DNA of 64,000 bases. It comes from Eretmocerus hayati. Taxonomy: Eukaryota; Arthropoda; Insecta; Hymenoptera; Aphelinidae. Location: positions 67,012,282 through 67,076,281 of the forward strand of contig CM056741.1 in NCBI GenBank assembly GCA_029851415.1, given 5' to 3'. A program made the translations under genes and the position numbers. The notes beneath the pieces are model-generated. The model was not told the DNA's origin, made no database searches, and saw nothing but the letters and a program-made list of their open reading frames with translations. Each line of letters starts with the position of its first letter. The first letter of the stretch is position 1. Positions 36,001 to 47,503 of this stretch are shown one piece after another.

Positions 36001-37575
36001 TATGATGACCACGAAAATGAACAATTCCGGAAGTCTTCTTTATTTCGTGTTCACTCTGAATTCTCTATTTTCTTTTCACACCAGTTATATTCGTATCAAA
36101 ATTCATGAGAAATTTTTATTCACAGCCTCTGTAAGCGAAAACAAATTGGAAGTGGCTGAGCTGCAAGAACAAGTTATCCGATTGAAGGCCTTGCTGTCAG
36201 CTAAGAGAGAACAGATTGCAACATTGAGAACGGTTTTGAAATCAAATAAAAATACAGCAGAAGTCGCTCTAAGTAATCTCAAGAGTAAATACGAAATCGA
36301 AAAAACTATTGTTAATGAGACTATGCTAAAGTTGAGAAACGAGTTGAGAGTATTGAAAGAAAAAGCTGCTACCTTTTCAAGTGAGTATTAAAAGATTGTT
36401 TCGTTGTCAGAATTACTTTTTTGGCTTTCATAGGATGCCACATTATTTTGTATTATAATCCGTTTGAAGTTGTTTGTGTGCTCTCGAATCTTGTTGTCCC
36501 AATTCTGCGAGCTTTGGAATTTTTGCGAGAACTTTTTCTACACCGAATTCGCGTTTCCTCGATTACATTTCGAAATGTTTTCATTCATATTTCAAACATC
36601 ACGGCTCATATTTGAAAAATGAATAATTCAATTCCATATTCTCCTTTTCCTCCTCTAATGCGCCTTACTAATGATAAATCTTGAATGTTTCATCGAGTTT
36701 AGTGTTTACTTATATATTTGTAATAATATTCAGCTGCGTTACCATCGATTTGGGCTTGGCGCTGGTCATTTGTTATAAAACTACATTTGTAGCTATTTAA
36801 ATGTTTTCTCACTTAATTTTAACGTCGTACTCACTGAAATGCATTGAATCCAATCATTTTGACTGGGCCACCCAATGGTTTCCACTTATTCAAAATCTAG
36901 CAAATTTTCACGCATGCCTTTTTCGCGATCAGGTTTACTAATTCCCTAATGGGCATTGGACTCGTTTTTTTCCACCAAATAATCTCATAGTCTGGTCGTA
37001 AAAAGTCTAATACTATTCGAGCGATTCTCCCGCAACGTAAGGAGATTTCACAGTAGAATAGCTGACCTTGTATATCAATTGTCGCTAACCGCTCACAAGC
37101 TCACCTCGATTTGCACACTTGAAACCATCGAAGCACCCTATACTCAGGATCTCTATGTCGATCTCACAGAATAACTTACTCCCCTGCCACCTAACAAGGC
37201 TAATGCTCTTTCTCTGCCTCCTCTTCGGCTATTTCTGCAGGTCTGCGCGCCATGTTTGCTGCCCGCTGCGAGGAAAATGCCACTCGAGAAGACGAGCTCA
37301 AGCGTCAGTTGGCGATTGCAGAAGAAGACCGCAAGACGCTGAACCAACTGCTGCGGCTGGCCGTCCAGCAAAAGCTCGGTCTTACGATGAAACTCGAGGA
37401 ACTCGAAGTCGACCGAGAGATGCGCAATTCGCGCCGTCACCCGTCCGGCAACTCGTCCGGTGGAGCGGGAGTCGGTGGCCCGGGTACCCCAGGTGGCCCA
37501 GGTAACGGCTCGCGTGGCCGGGTTAGGATGCCCCAGCAGAGCAACCGTCCCCACCAGGGCAGAGACTTCTTCTAG
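30033..37575 (+). CDS. BicD: Bicaudal D dynein adaptor, complete, 9 exons
   Basis: BicD is a homodimeric coiled-coil adaptor linking dynein-dynactin to cargo such as Rab6 vesicles or Egalitarian-bound mRNA. The exons are 30033-30239, 30924-31064, 31160-31735, 31879-32136, 32594-32740, 35341-35520, 35691-35940, 36126-36380 and 37241-37575. They sum to 2349 bases (782 residues) with consistent phases, all introns reading GT-AG. The start ATG lies in AACCATGG. Residues 32-43 ([12 protein letters not shown]) are the CC1 box that binds dynein light intermediate chain. Exon 3 carries [17 protein letters not shown]. Exons 8-9 encode the C-terminal cargo-binding coiled coil ([42 protein letters not shown]), followed by a Gly/Pro-rich tail ending GRDFF. 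Exon 7 could end at 35900, but only the 35940 donor keeps phase with exon 8. As I recall, Drosophila BicD has the same length. Confidence 0.96.
32918..33364 (-). pseudogene. 3' fragment of a non-LTR retrotransposon in BicD intron 5
   Basis: A minus-strand ORF (33364-33128) contains [20 protein letters not shown] followed by [10 protein letters not shown] and a basic C-terminus. This matches the pattern of the last residues of Jockey/CR1-like LINE proteins (...PR....GKRSF.Y...K.WN.LP...). Downstream on the minus strand the sequence ends in a GAAATTGAAATTG short-repeat tail (plus positions about 32918-32945), a typical LINE 3' end. It lies antisense to BicD and is 5'-truncated. The clade is not certain. 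Confidence 0.5.
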
Positions 37576-38000
37576 AAGATGGCAGGCGTGTGGAGCAAGC
37601 TGTTTCGAGAGAGCGAACCCGATCGCTCGGGTACTACCGGTGCGGTAACCGAGCAGCCGAGTTTCGAGAGGTATCGAACCCGGTACTAGCGAGTTTTAGT
37701 CGCTGTTAAAAGTCGTACTCTCCCGTAATGTTTGCTCCATGTCGCGACGTCTTCTGCCCGTTGTTACGACACATCCTCTTCAGAAGGATGTGCCAGTCCA
37801 CGTATGTAATTACGCTATATGATGAGCCACGGACTGACGTGTATAAATTTTTAGAATGTTGATTCGCGCTCGACTTGCGCGCTTTGTACGAGACTTTTTA
37901 TATTTGAACGAAAGAGAATAGCGGGTCTTTTGAAGACCGATAAGCGAGAGTGAGATGTTGCGTGTGTGAGCGTTTGATCATTAAAACTGAGATATCGCGG
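37576..38000 (+). other. Proximal 3' UTR of BicD (presumed)
   Basis: This sequence follows the BicD stop codon. It starts GC-rich and drops to AT-rich. The first poly(A)-type hexamer is ATTAAA at 37980-37985; AATAAA occurs later near 38689 and 39496. The true 3' end cannot be chosen from sequence. Confidence 0.4.
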
Positions 38001-41000
38001 AGTAATCACAAATTTAATGGTGGAGGGGAGAAATAATGAGAAACATCTATTTTCGTTCTTTTAAATTTTTAATCCCCGTATTATTTTCAATAACTCCGAG
38101 AAGTAGGCTGACATCTCAGTTAGAAGTACGTTGCGATGTGTTTTTCACGATATCGTCACAATGTGATGAAAATTGACAAACAAACATCCAAATGCTCGGT
38201 ACCATTGTACCTGCAGGACACTATTCGTTATTTGAATGTTCGTTTATTATATTTTGATGAAATTGACTTGTTTAAGTCCTAATCAATCATTGTTTGAATT
38301 TGATGAACTTACTAATTATTTGTGATTCATACTTGGAGTTTCGACCTTGCGATGGTCTCAGAATAGATATTTTTTGTGTAAGTCGTTTTTGAATGTGATG
38401 AAATTATCTGGGTGAAGAAGAGGATTCGTGCAATTTTTTTAAGCCTTATTGGATAAATGAATGATGCGAAAATCATCATCATTGCGTCATGTATTGATCC
38501 GTCGAAATGTTGCACGTCAAACCGTGTCAAATTTTTCCACACTTAATAATCAAATGTAAGAAAGTAATTTCCTATTATATTTATCTTGTTACTAGTGATT
38601 CAGTAGATTATGAAAAATGTTTCAAACTTTATTTATTGAAGCCATATCATCTGCAACAAGGGTTTTGCGTAGTCATTGGCAGCTATTTAATAAATTCGCG
38701 TTGATAAAGGATCTATTCATATGTTTTCCGTCAGGATTTGCAAGTATTATATGTAGAAGAATGGAGGAACTCGTTGAACCTTTAATTTCATATCCACTTA
38801 TTATTTCTGTTCAAAGTCTATTAATCCAAGCTTTATCACGACCGCACCTTTAAAAGTCGAAACTTGACGTGATTCGGCTTTTCATCCTTGAATTGATGAT
38901 TGATGCATATCAGAAATGTCAAATCGTTGAAAATTTAAGCAAATGGCATTTTGAAACTTTCAACATCATATTCATCATTATCGTCTTCGTTGTCGGTAAT
39001 TCATTGTTTGTGTAGGACTCTGTAAGAAGTATAGATGAAAATTTGATAGAAATTCTATGAAACGTTTAATGAAAATCACCTCCGACTGTTATGCCAGTAA
39101 ATTTCAACTCCACGACTTGATCAGCAATTATAAATAATTATATTACGAGTCATGTCTTTGTTAGGCTACAAGCCGTCCAAGCTATGAACAGAATATTGAC
39201 GAGATTCATTTTAAGATTTGGAACATGTCAACGATTTAATCTCGAAACGTTTCGATACTCATCACAACTCAATAGCAAAATTTGCTTATAAATTAACGAA
39301 GCCATCATCAAGAAATCATGCAATACCAAGTGTGGTATTATGAAATAATTTCTATTGATGTTGGTATACGTTCATCCTCCAAACCGAGCCTCGAAACACC
39401 GTCCTTGTCCCTCTTTATTACACCTCCGTGTAAGATAGAAGACAAATTAGTCTCGTCCTTTCTCACTCATTTCTGAGTAGAGAATATTTGTGAATAATAA
39501 AAATATTTGTAATAATGTGTGTATAACTTGAGCTGAAAGATTGCATATGGAGATTAATCATTGGATTTCATAAGCCATCCATTACATATTAATTTAGATT
39601 GATGCAAACTGTTTGGACAGGTTAGTGATTACCGTTTTATTACGAGACTCCAGAGAGATAAAAAAATAAGATGATCCGTCCTTACGGGAACCGATATTGT
39701 TGTGAGCTTGCGTAGATGAGAAATGTGTATCTGATTAAATATTTGGACTACCTGCACTCACTGTCAGCGAGTGATTGTGATTTAGATCTAGCATGTAAAT
39801 TTTATTTCCTCTTCAAAAATTTCATTCTCAACATGAGTACTTGATAGTGTAATCAATTCGGAAGTTTTCCTCCTTTCCACTTCGAAAAAAATGACATCTA
39901 TAATTTCAAGAGGTATTCAAATAATGAGTTCCTTGTTAGATGCTCAGTTGATGCCCATAATACTATGACATTGAATCATGTTGGGTTCACTTAGCAAGCT
40001 CACAATATGCGTCAAATTCAGGTAGATAAAGTCAAAATTAAGATACAAGATATAGTATAATCATATGTGTTTGGGTATATACCCATTTCAAATTCGATTT
40101 CAAAATGACCACTCATTCAACAAAAACAAATTCACTCACTCTCCTTCTAGAAGCATAATAAGCATGTATGATCCAAATGTAGTTCTGCATTCTGAAATTC
40201 AAGTTGACTGTGAGTGAAGGATATTGGTTTGCATTTAAGCTCGATGTTAAATGTAACATTGACTTTTTGAACCTGTATTGTATATCAGTTTGCTTTCCTA
40301 GCTTATAGAGCAGAAATCCGATGGTTATGTGTAAATAGTGTAAATACAAGGACTGAGATTTCAAAAAGTAGTATTTTGATGATGAAACATTTCTTATTAT
40401 GGGCAAAGGTGACATGTGACCTAAACTGAAATAACAAATAATAGTGAATTTGGCCAATCATCAGAGAGACTGATGACTGACTGAAGTATTAATAATGCTC
40501 CATGGCAGGCTAAACTGACACATTTCAAAATCTCATTGAGGTTTTCATACAATTTAAGTATCATAGTAATGGACTGTAAAACAAAATACTTTTGATTGAA
40601 CTTTGATCAATAAATTTTGTACCATACATAAAATAAGTAAATACTTATTCAATCTTTTCGAGTTTTTATCAACACAAATTTTTCACCTTTGAATCATCAA
40701 TTTGTAATAAAAAAAAATCTTTAAATTGTGGACGCGGAAATGTGGAGATTCGATGCACAGTCGATTACGAAAGTCATTTTGTTTTTTAAAAAGTTAGTGC
40801 AAAGTGCTTTTCGTTCATTTGTTTTCGTTTCCCGCGAAGCAAACACGCGCGCACGGACGATGCGTGCGTGTTCGATTGTATCGCGAACCGGCATCCGGCA
40901 TCAGCATCAGCGCAGATGTTGACTCGAAAGGCAAACAAGATATAAAGCCACATAACCTGCTCAATCGGTTCATTTTGTAATGCGTGGGTGTGGGGCTGAG

Positions 41001-41100
41001 GAGGAGGTAATGACAGGAGTGAAATAACAGATGCGGTGCGGCTGGTGCGGCTCATAATTCGATCGAGGCAATCAGGCACACAGGAACCCAGCTCTTTTAT
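38001..41100. other. Intergenic or long 3' UTR; no gene recognised
   Basis: This is AT-rich sequence with only short overlapping ORFs on both strands, the longest being 40113-40457 on the minus strand (114 codons, no recognisable motif). An AATAAA lies near 40608. A GC-rich patch with CGCGCGCACGGACGATGCGT at about 40847-40870 probably belongs to the promoter region upstream of GILT. Confidence 0.35.
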
Positions 41101-41101
41101 C

Positions 41102-41497
41102 TTGATTTGAGTGTGAGGTGAGTTCTGATAAGACGCTTTAGTGGGGAGTCACTTCGAGAATTGTGGATTGTATCTATCCACCCACACGTTGAGAAGCAAG
41201 GTAACAGATCAACTATTCCATCTGGCAATTTTCAACAATCTCATTTACTAAATATTTTCTATTAGATGATAGACTGACAGGTGCTCAGATCATGCTCTAC
41301 TGACAGTAATTAGAATTGGTAATCTGATCACATCCATATCGAAGACCCAAAGTCAATAGAGCTATTCCCTCAAGAGATATTCACCAGCATTCATATATGG
41401 ACAATGAGCAAGCTCATTACGAGGTACTTTCAGAAGTGACTCAATTCATTCAAGTAGATTGAATGAATGTAGATTATATATTTCATCACTTGTCAAA
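41102..41497 (+). promoter_or_regulatory. Possible 5' UTR exon and intron ahead of GILT
   Basis: GAGTGTGAGGTGAGTTCTGA near 41108 contains a strong donor (GAG/GTGAGT). GAGGTACTTTCAG ending at 41433 is a possible acceptor, about 65 bases before the GILT start codon. A spliced 5' UTR is therefore plausible but unproven. Confidence 0.3.
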
Positions 41498-42217
41498 ATG
41501 ATAACAAGAATCAAAATTTTTCTGGCTTTTATAACGGTCATTCTCCTGTGGCAAGCTTACAAATTACGATCAATAATTTTGGAAAATTATGAAGTTCAAG
41601 AATTGGCTGAAAGTGTGAAAGTTGTTGATGAAACTAATGTTCACCAAGTCCTCATCACTGTATACTATGAGGCACTGTGCCCTGACTCTAAAAGTTTCAT
41701 AAAAACAGAGTTAATTCCAACTTATAATAAGCTGGAAGATGCAGTAAGAATTCAGTTAATCCCATATGGTAAAGCTGAGACTATCATTCAAGATGATAAT
41801 TACCTATTCAAGTGCCAACATGGAGAACCTGAATGTGAAGCTAATATATTTCATGCATGCTCTATTAACAAGATAAAGAGTACAAAAAAACAATTGGATG
41901 TCGTAGCTTGCATGATGAAACGCAGTCAATCTGCACAGTCCATGTTCAACAGCTGTGCGAAAAATTTCGATGAATATAATGATATTTTGAACTGCTCCCA
42001 GTCTAAAGAAGGGAGAGAATTGTTAGCACATTATGGTAAGCTTACACAGGATCTGGATCCCAAAGCGAGTATCATTCCTACAATAACTTTGGATGATGAG
42101 GCCAATAATGAAGAGAAGCTGAAGAAGATCCTGAAAAACCTGCTACTTGAAGTCTGCCAAAGATTTGATGCACCACCTAAAGAGTGCACGCCAGAATTGA
42201 AGGCTCATTTACATTGA
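41498..42217 (+). CDS. GILT: GILT-like lysosomal thiol reductase, single exon
   Basis: GILT proteins reduce disulfide bonds in endosomes and lysosomes; in insects they are linked to immunity. The ATG at 41498 lies in AAAATGA; the upstream in-frame stretch lacks an ATG. The 239-residue product starts with a hydrophobic segment (IKIFLAFITVILLWQAY, residues 5-21) that fits a signal peptide or signal anchor. The thioredoxin-like core follows: VYYEALCPDSKSF with Cys61-Pro-Asp-Ser64, then the family signature CQHGEPECEANIFHAC at 106-121, then a C-terminal TIPTITLDD-like strand region and LLLEVCQRF. The second active-site cysteine is replaced by serine, a form I recall in other insect paralogues. 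No intron interrupts the coding region, which is unusual for the family and may point to an old retrocopy. Confidence 0.93.
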   Translation: MITRIKIFLAFITVILLWQAYKLRSIILENYEVQELAESVKVVDETNVHQVLITVYYEALCPDSKSFIKTELIPTYNKLEDAVRIQLIPYGKAETIIQDDNYLFKCQHGEPECEANIFHACSINKIKSTKKQLDVVACMMKRSQSAQSMFNSCAKNFDEYNDILNCSQSKEGRELLAHYGKLTQDLDPKASIIPTITLDDEANNEEKLKKILKNLLLEVCQRFDAPPKECTPELKAHLH

Positions 42218-43904
42218 GTATTAAATTAAGAAATTTCTTTAGCTTATGCTCCCACTGCTGAGCTTAAATTTGTGTACATTTGTATATTGAAAAGCAAATC
42301 CTCATATTTGTATATAATGTAATATTTTATTCATCAACAAATGTTGTCAAGAAATCCCAAGTCAACTGCTGTATACTCTAAAATGTTCATTGTTGTAATC
42401 ACAAATTACTCAAAAAAGAGATTCTAAGATTTTAGAAAGTATTTCTAATTAATCAATCGATGAATACATCAGCAAACTTTCTTATTGAACTTGTTGAATC
42501 TTTTGTAAGATAAACCTAGTATTAACAACTTCCCAACTAAGCCACATCAAATTGATTTAAGGAGATGAAAGGAATTTGATTTTTGTAACTCTTTGAATAC
42601 TGAGTTTTGTGAGTTGGGATTGTTAGAATGGGTCTATTTTGAATAACAACTCAAAGTCGATCAATATCCCTTGATTCTTTGGGTCATTGAATGAGGAATT
42701 CTTGATTTTCAAAGAATTGTATTTACTCTTGCCAAATATTCTTCCAACGTTTTCAGAAGATGTATCCATGATCTCACTCCATAGTTTCGTTTACCAAGGA
42801 AAATTTTTTCTATGTGACTTTGAAAAAATTCGGAATATCTAACTTTGAAGAACTTGTAGCGGTATAAAAATCTTAATTGATCCACCAAACCTCAACATTT
42901 AGTCTCTTGTGTAAGATATCTTTGAATTATGTTCAACATTTTGTCCAAAAATCTATTTGAAGATCTAGAAGTGATTGTAGAATTATTGAAGTAACAAGCT
43001 GTGACAAGAATTGTGTTAACATGTGCTCATTATTGCAATACTAAAAAGCACACTCATCATATGATATGGACGGACATTGAAATTTTTCATTTTGTCATCA
43101 GAGATAAATGTGTTCAACCTATTTTGACATTCTTCAATAATGTAATGTATGCTTCTTACCCACTCATCCTGCCACAATTTTTACTCTTCCATTTATTGAT
43201 ATTCACAATTATGTGATGTTACGAGAATTTAATAAAAAAGCCGTGTTTTATAGGTGCTGTTCTTTTTGAGATGAATTTAATTTGATTTGATTTGTACAGC
43301 TTGTGATACTTTACATTTCATCGATTTTTGCTATAACAATACTGGCTTTGAGAGTTTGACAAGTATGTGCATACATACGTAACTGTCCGGCCGTTTCAAT
43401 TTTTTTTTCTTTCCGGTATCAGACATGTATCCCGAGATTGAATTGCTGCAGTGATGAAGTATGTAAAAGTTGGTATGTACGTTCTCATTTTCAATATAAT
43501 TTTTCATCAACAGAAATGAATGAAGATTCCGCGAATGAACATGGTAAGAAACTATCAAAGATGAAAAATACTTGATTGTCCCCGGGGGATCGAATGCGAT
43601 TCAATTTTCTAATATTCCCGAGAATTGATGGCTGAATTTTCTGGTCGTTGCCAGTGTTGTTTTTTATTATGGAAGGAATGATTTATGAAATAAACGCGAT
43701 AATGAGACTGCAGGCTTTACGAAATATTTATTCACTAGTGTTCATCTTATACGCACTCAAGTAAACTGAACAAACGGCTTTAATCCTCTAAAATTAATGA
43801 AGTTGAGTAATTTTTCCTTTAGAACGTGTTGGGACAAAAAAGTTTTTCACTGATTATATATATACATACAAAAATATCAGCAGAAATGTCCTTCTCGGGT
43901 AGAT
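42218..43904. other. GILT 3' flank and AT-rich intergenic sequence
   Basis: An ATTAAA occurs a few bases after the GILT stop and AATAAA at 43231-43236, so the 3' end is ambiguous. The remaining sequence has only short ORFs (71 and 75 codons) with no recognisable content. Confidence 0.35.
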
Positions 43905-44804
43905 TTAACGCGTTCCTCGCGAGGGGTCCCCCGGTGGGACCCATATTTGTTCAGATTCTATCGATGTAGACATATTCAATGGCTTAAGTTGCGGTTTTGC
44001 CTCATTGTATAAAACGCCAAAAAGATACGTGCACGCCAGTTTTGGCGTCGGACTTGATTTTGTACGAGTTACTCGATAAGAAGTTTTCGCGAAAATTTCG
44101 ATGAATAACACAAAAATAGCCAGTAAATTGTGAATTCATCGAGTCATCTTGAATATCATACAACGTATCTTAACTCATTCCAAACCTTACGTCAAAAGCT
44201 ACAAAATGGGCCCACATACGCGTGATTTGAGTGACATATGGAGCCGAGTAATCAGAAATTTAGTCGCGAGATAACCACGAGGCAAACCGACTAAATGGTT
44301 GACATTGCAACTGCACTTTCCCTCTCCTCAATCTGGTTTATCTCTCGGTGTACGACGAACTTTTTCCATTCAATGAGTTGGAGAATATGTCGAATAAGAG
44401 CTATAATATCTCATGGATTCACGAGGATAGAAAATCATACTCGCGTGGATCACAATCGCAATCCGCGGTTCTTACGAGGCAAAAGCTTCCAATTCATGAA
44501 TTGCAGGCCACGCTCGCGAATCACCCGAATGGTACCGGGAAATCAACTAATGCTCCCGAAAAGCTGAAGATTACATCTTAGGATCACTCATTTTGGTATT
44601 TCGATCGTTCACTTGTTCCCCCTTTACAAGATAGGAATTTTCGCGCCGGTGGGACCTGCATAAATTCGCGAGGATCTCGTAAATAGATGCCAAACTGATA
44701 ACATTCCAAAAAGTTTGACTTTTGCAAGTGCAAAATCACGCGTTTGTACTGTCTCGCACTCTGAGACGGAATGCCAGTTTTCACCGTCGCAGTGAACGTG
44801 TTAA
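43905..44804. mobile_element. Possible piggyBac-type remnant flanked by TTAA
   Basis: TTAA occurs at 43905-43908 and 44801-44804. Immediately inside, the left end reads CGCGTTCCTCGCG and the right end, on the complementary strand, reads CACGTTCACTGCGACGG. The inverted match is short (C[GA]CGTTC). A GGTGGGACC phrase recurs inside both ends (near 43932 and 44648). TTAA target duplication is the hallmark of piggyBac elements; no transposase is present. Chance TTAA flanks cannot be excluded. Confidence 0.35.
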
Positions 44805-44854
44805 CGAGCAACCTGTGTTATTGCAAAGATTACAAAGATCAGTCACATGTAAAA

Positions 44855-45815
44855 TAAGGCCAGTGTACCCAACTTGCCCCCATTAAGCCATTTTCTTAAT
44901 AACTTCGGCCCATCTCCATATTTTCCAACGTACCTTAGCTCATTTTAAAGCTTGTCTTAAGACCTTCAAAACAAGTTAAGGTACATTCAATTTGAACCAA
45001 CTAGAGCCAAACTGTTTGAATTCTCCTCAAAGGTGATTTTTGAGAGTTTACAAAAGTGTGTACCCAACTTGCCCCCATTAAGCCTTTTTCTTAATAACTT
45101 TGGTTTACTTCAACGATTTTCAACGTGCTTTAGCTCATTTTGAAGCTTGTTTAAAGACCTTCAAAATGCATTAAGTTACGTCCAATTTGGATCAATTGGA
45201 GCCGAACTATCTTAATTCTTCCGAAATAAATGATGTAAATCGGCGATAAAGTGTTTTTATCGCCGTGCACGCACGTTTGGAGCTTTTTGGTGGTTCGAAA
45301 CACTATTTCTGACCCATTTTGACGTGATAAACACGTTCTGAGTGGTAAAAAGAGTCGTTCTGCACGTCCTTTCGAGATAAACATATGGAGGCATGTTAGG
45401 TACACTCCGATGTTGGCATCCTTGTTTACAAATCGTCTCCGTGTTTTGTACATGAAACAGCTCCATATTCAAATTTTGCAATTTTGGAAAATGGATTTTG
45501 AAGGTCTTGAAACAAGGAATCGAACGCGCTAAGGGACGTTAAGATTGGTTGAACTCAAAGAATTTGGCACCGATTTTACTGAAGGCGATTCCCTCGGTGC
45601 TTTCTTAGCTAAGCAATCACGAAAAATAGAAAAATCACTTTAGATTTTTTGGAGAACGCAGGAATGATTCGGGGTCGAAGCAAACTACTTACTTTCTCAT
45701 ATTTTAACATAACAAACGTAAAAAAAAATTGCCGGGAGGCCAAGGAGTGCCCATCCCCGAGATCGGCATATGGGGGCAAGTTGGGTACAGAGGCAAGTTG
45801 GGTACACTTACCTTA
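44855..45815. mobile_element. TA-flanked 0.96-kb DNA transposon, copy 3
   Basis: The orientation and architecture are those of copy 1 (6791-7748): TA, then AGGCCAGTGTACCCAACTTG, and CACTTACCT, then TA at the right. The internal subterminal repeat (CCCAACTTGCCCCCATTAAGCC near 45063) and the double GGCAAGTTGGGTACA at the right end are preserved. The shared ORF is on the minus strand (45453-45151, 100 codons). Spacing and length match copy 2 to the base (961 each, TAs included). Confidence 0.85.
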
Positions 45816-47235
45816 GTCCACAGTGTTGGAGTCCACAAGCTAAAATGAAAAAAAAAAAAAAAAGATTAGAGCTCGGTTTCGCGGTCGCTAACTCTCTCGG
45901 GCTTTTTTGTGAGTTGCCGCTCTCTCCACGCACACTCTAGCAAATTGACCGAGCTCACGATCATCACTGTTTCCGTCAGTTTTTGCAGAATCAAAGAGTT
46001 GAGGGGGTGAAAAACGGAGTAAATGAGCGCACTCCTACGCTTGAGAGCTCCTCTCCGATGTGGCTTTTTTTAGCGGTTTGGGTGCACTTGCGAAGTATCT
46101 ATAGACCTAATAAATAGAAGTAGACGAGGAAAGTCATCAACAGGACTTTAACCAGAGTGCAAGCATCCCAAGCTAGGTATACAAAAGCGATGAGTGCGAG
46201 AGCGATTTAGTTCTTTGGCCACGGACCGAACACATCTTTCAAAAGTTGAGCGGAGCTTTTCTTGGTCATTCAGAGCTCTCAGATTGACGCTCGATGAGAG
46301 ATGTTTTTTGTCAGTTCTCAGCCAACTGATCCAGCTTTGCTTTTGCGCATCGTTCGCTGCGATTCGATTTTGCGGGGGTGTACCTGTATGTATACATATA
46401 ATAGATATACTTACACGTATGAGCTTTCGATCGAGCTTGCAGAGATATATTTTTTTGAGCGATTGGATTGCCGGAGCTTTGACGACGACGTAGAAAAAAA
46501 TTCGCTTCCTCGTTGGCTGATGGAAAACTAATCGTAAACTTCTCGACTTGCCCCGTCAGAGCTTTCGGTACAGTTACGAGCTTGCGATTATTACTAGACT
46601 GCTGAAAGCTCAATCGTACGTAACTTTGCTGCATCGCGTTCTACGAGCTTGCGATGAATGAATACACCCTTCGAGGTTTCACAAAGATTTTAAAAACAGT
46701 GGATTGTATGCAGAGATTATTGATGAGTGATATTTTCCTAAATACTGACGGTCTTTGTAGTAGTGTTTGAAACAATTTGGATTTTCAAAAATATGGCATG
46801 ATCGCGGCCGTGATGAAAATACACAGACAGTTTTAATACTTTTTTGATAAACGCTCGCCATTCGAAATACTATGTAGCGAGCTTTCGTATTAATTCGCTG
46901 CGCGTGGTGTCAACGAGCTTACAAACTCGAAACGATCGACCTTGAGTGTGCCAACGCCCGCGACGTGACGTGAGTTTTCCGATGGTCTATACGTGTGATA
47001 CCGGTGGAGTGATTGAACCGTAACTGACCAAAGTAACCGCTTCATCGATTTTTATTGCAACATGACCTTTAACGACACTTCGACGACAGGCTTACACTTC
47101 CCTTACACTCGCTTACTTAGCTCGTGAAATTCTGAAGCCGGTAGATAAACTTATTCCACCCTCCGAATACATATCTTCACTTTTGTTGGTTTTTCCTTTC
47201 ATTTGCGAATTATCAACCCCTTCTTGAGTCTCCCA
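45816..47235. other. Intergenic; recurring CGAGCTTGC motif
   Basis: No gene is recognised; the ORFs at 46194-46634 overlap on both strands. A poly(A) run lies at about 45845-45863. The word GAGCTTGC or GAGCTT recurs at irregular spacing (near 46434, 46578, 46647, 46879, 46914), more often than expected in AT-rich DNA. Confidence 0.35.
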
Positions 47236-47503
47236 GTGCTGAAAATAATTCCGTGGGATACCGCGGGGTCCCACGAGAATTTGTGGGATCTGACCCTGTG
47301 AAAATTTTGAATTTTGATATATTTGGCATCGAAGGGGTGCAGCATACAAATTTCCAGTGACCATTATTCTTTCGGTCCAAGAGATGCATGATGCACGGGA
47401 AGTGAACGAAATTTGTATGCTGCATGTCGTCGATGCCAAATTTCGCAAATGTCAAAATGAACAATTTTCCCAGGGCCAGGTTCCACGGAAGTATTTTCAG
47501 CAG
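47236..47503. mobile_element. MITE-like hairpin, ~270 bp
   Basis: GCTGAAAATAATTCCGTGG at 47238 pairs with CCACGGAAGTATTTTCAGC at 47483. The inner parts also pair, with GTGCAGCATACAAATTTCC on the left and AAATTTGTATGCTGCATGTCG on the right; the loop is near 47380. The overlapping ORFs (47113-47581 minus, 47357-47542 plus) read these arms and are not genes. Confidence 0.7.

Noticed and set aside
37119..37554. ORFs of 128 and 133 codons overlapping BicD exon 9
   Set aside because: They are frame shadows of the GC-rich last coding exon, whose own frame continues the BicD protein.
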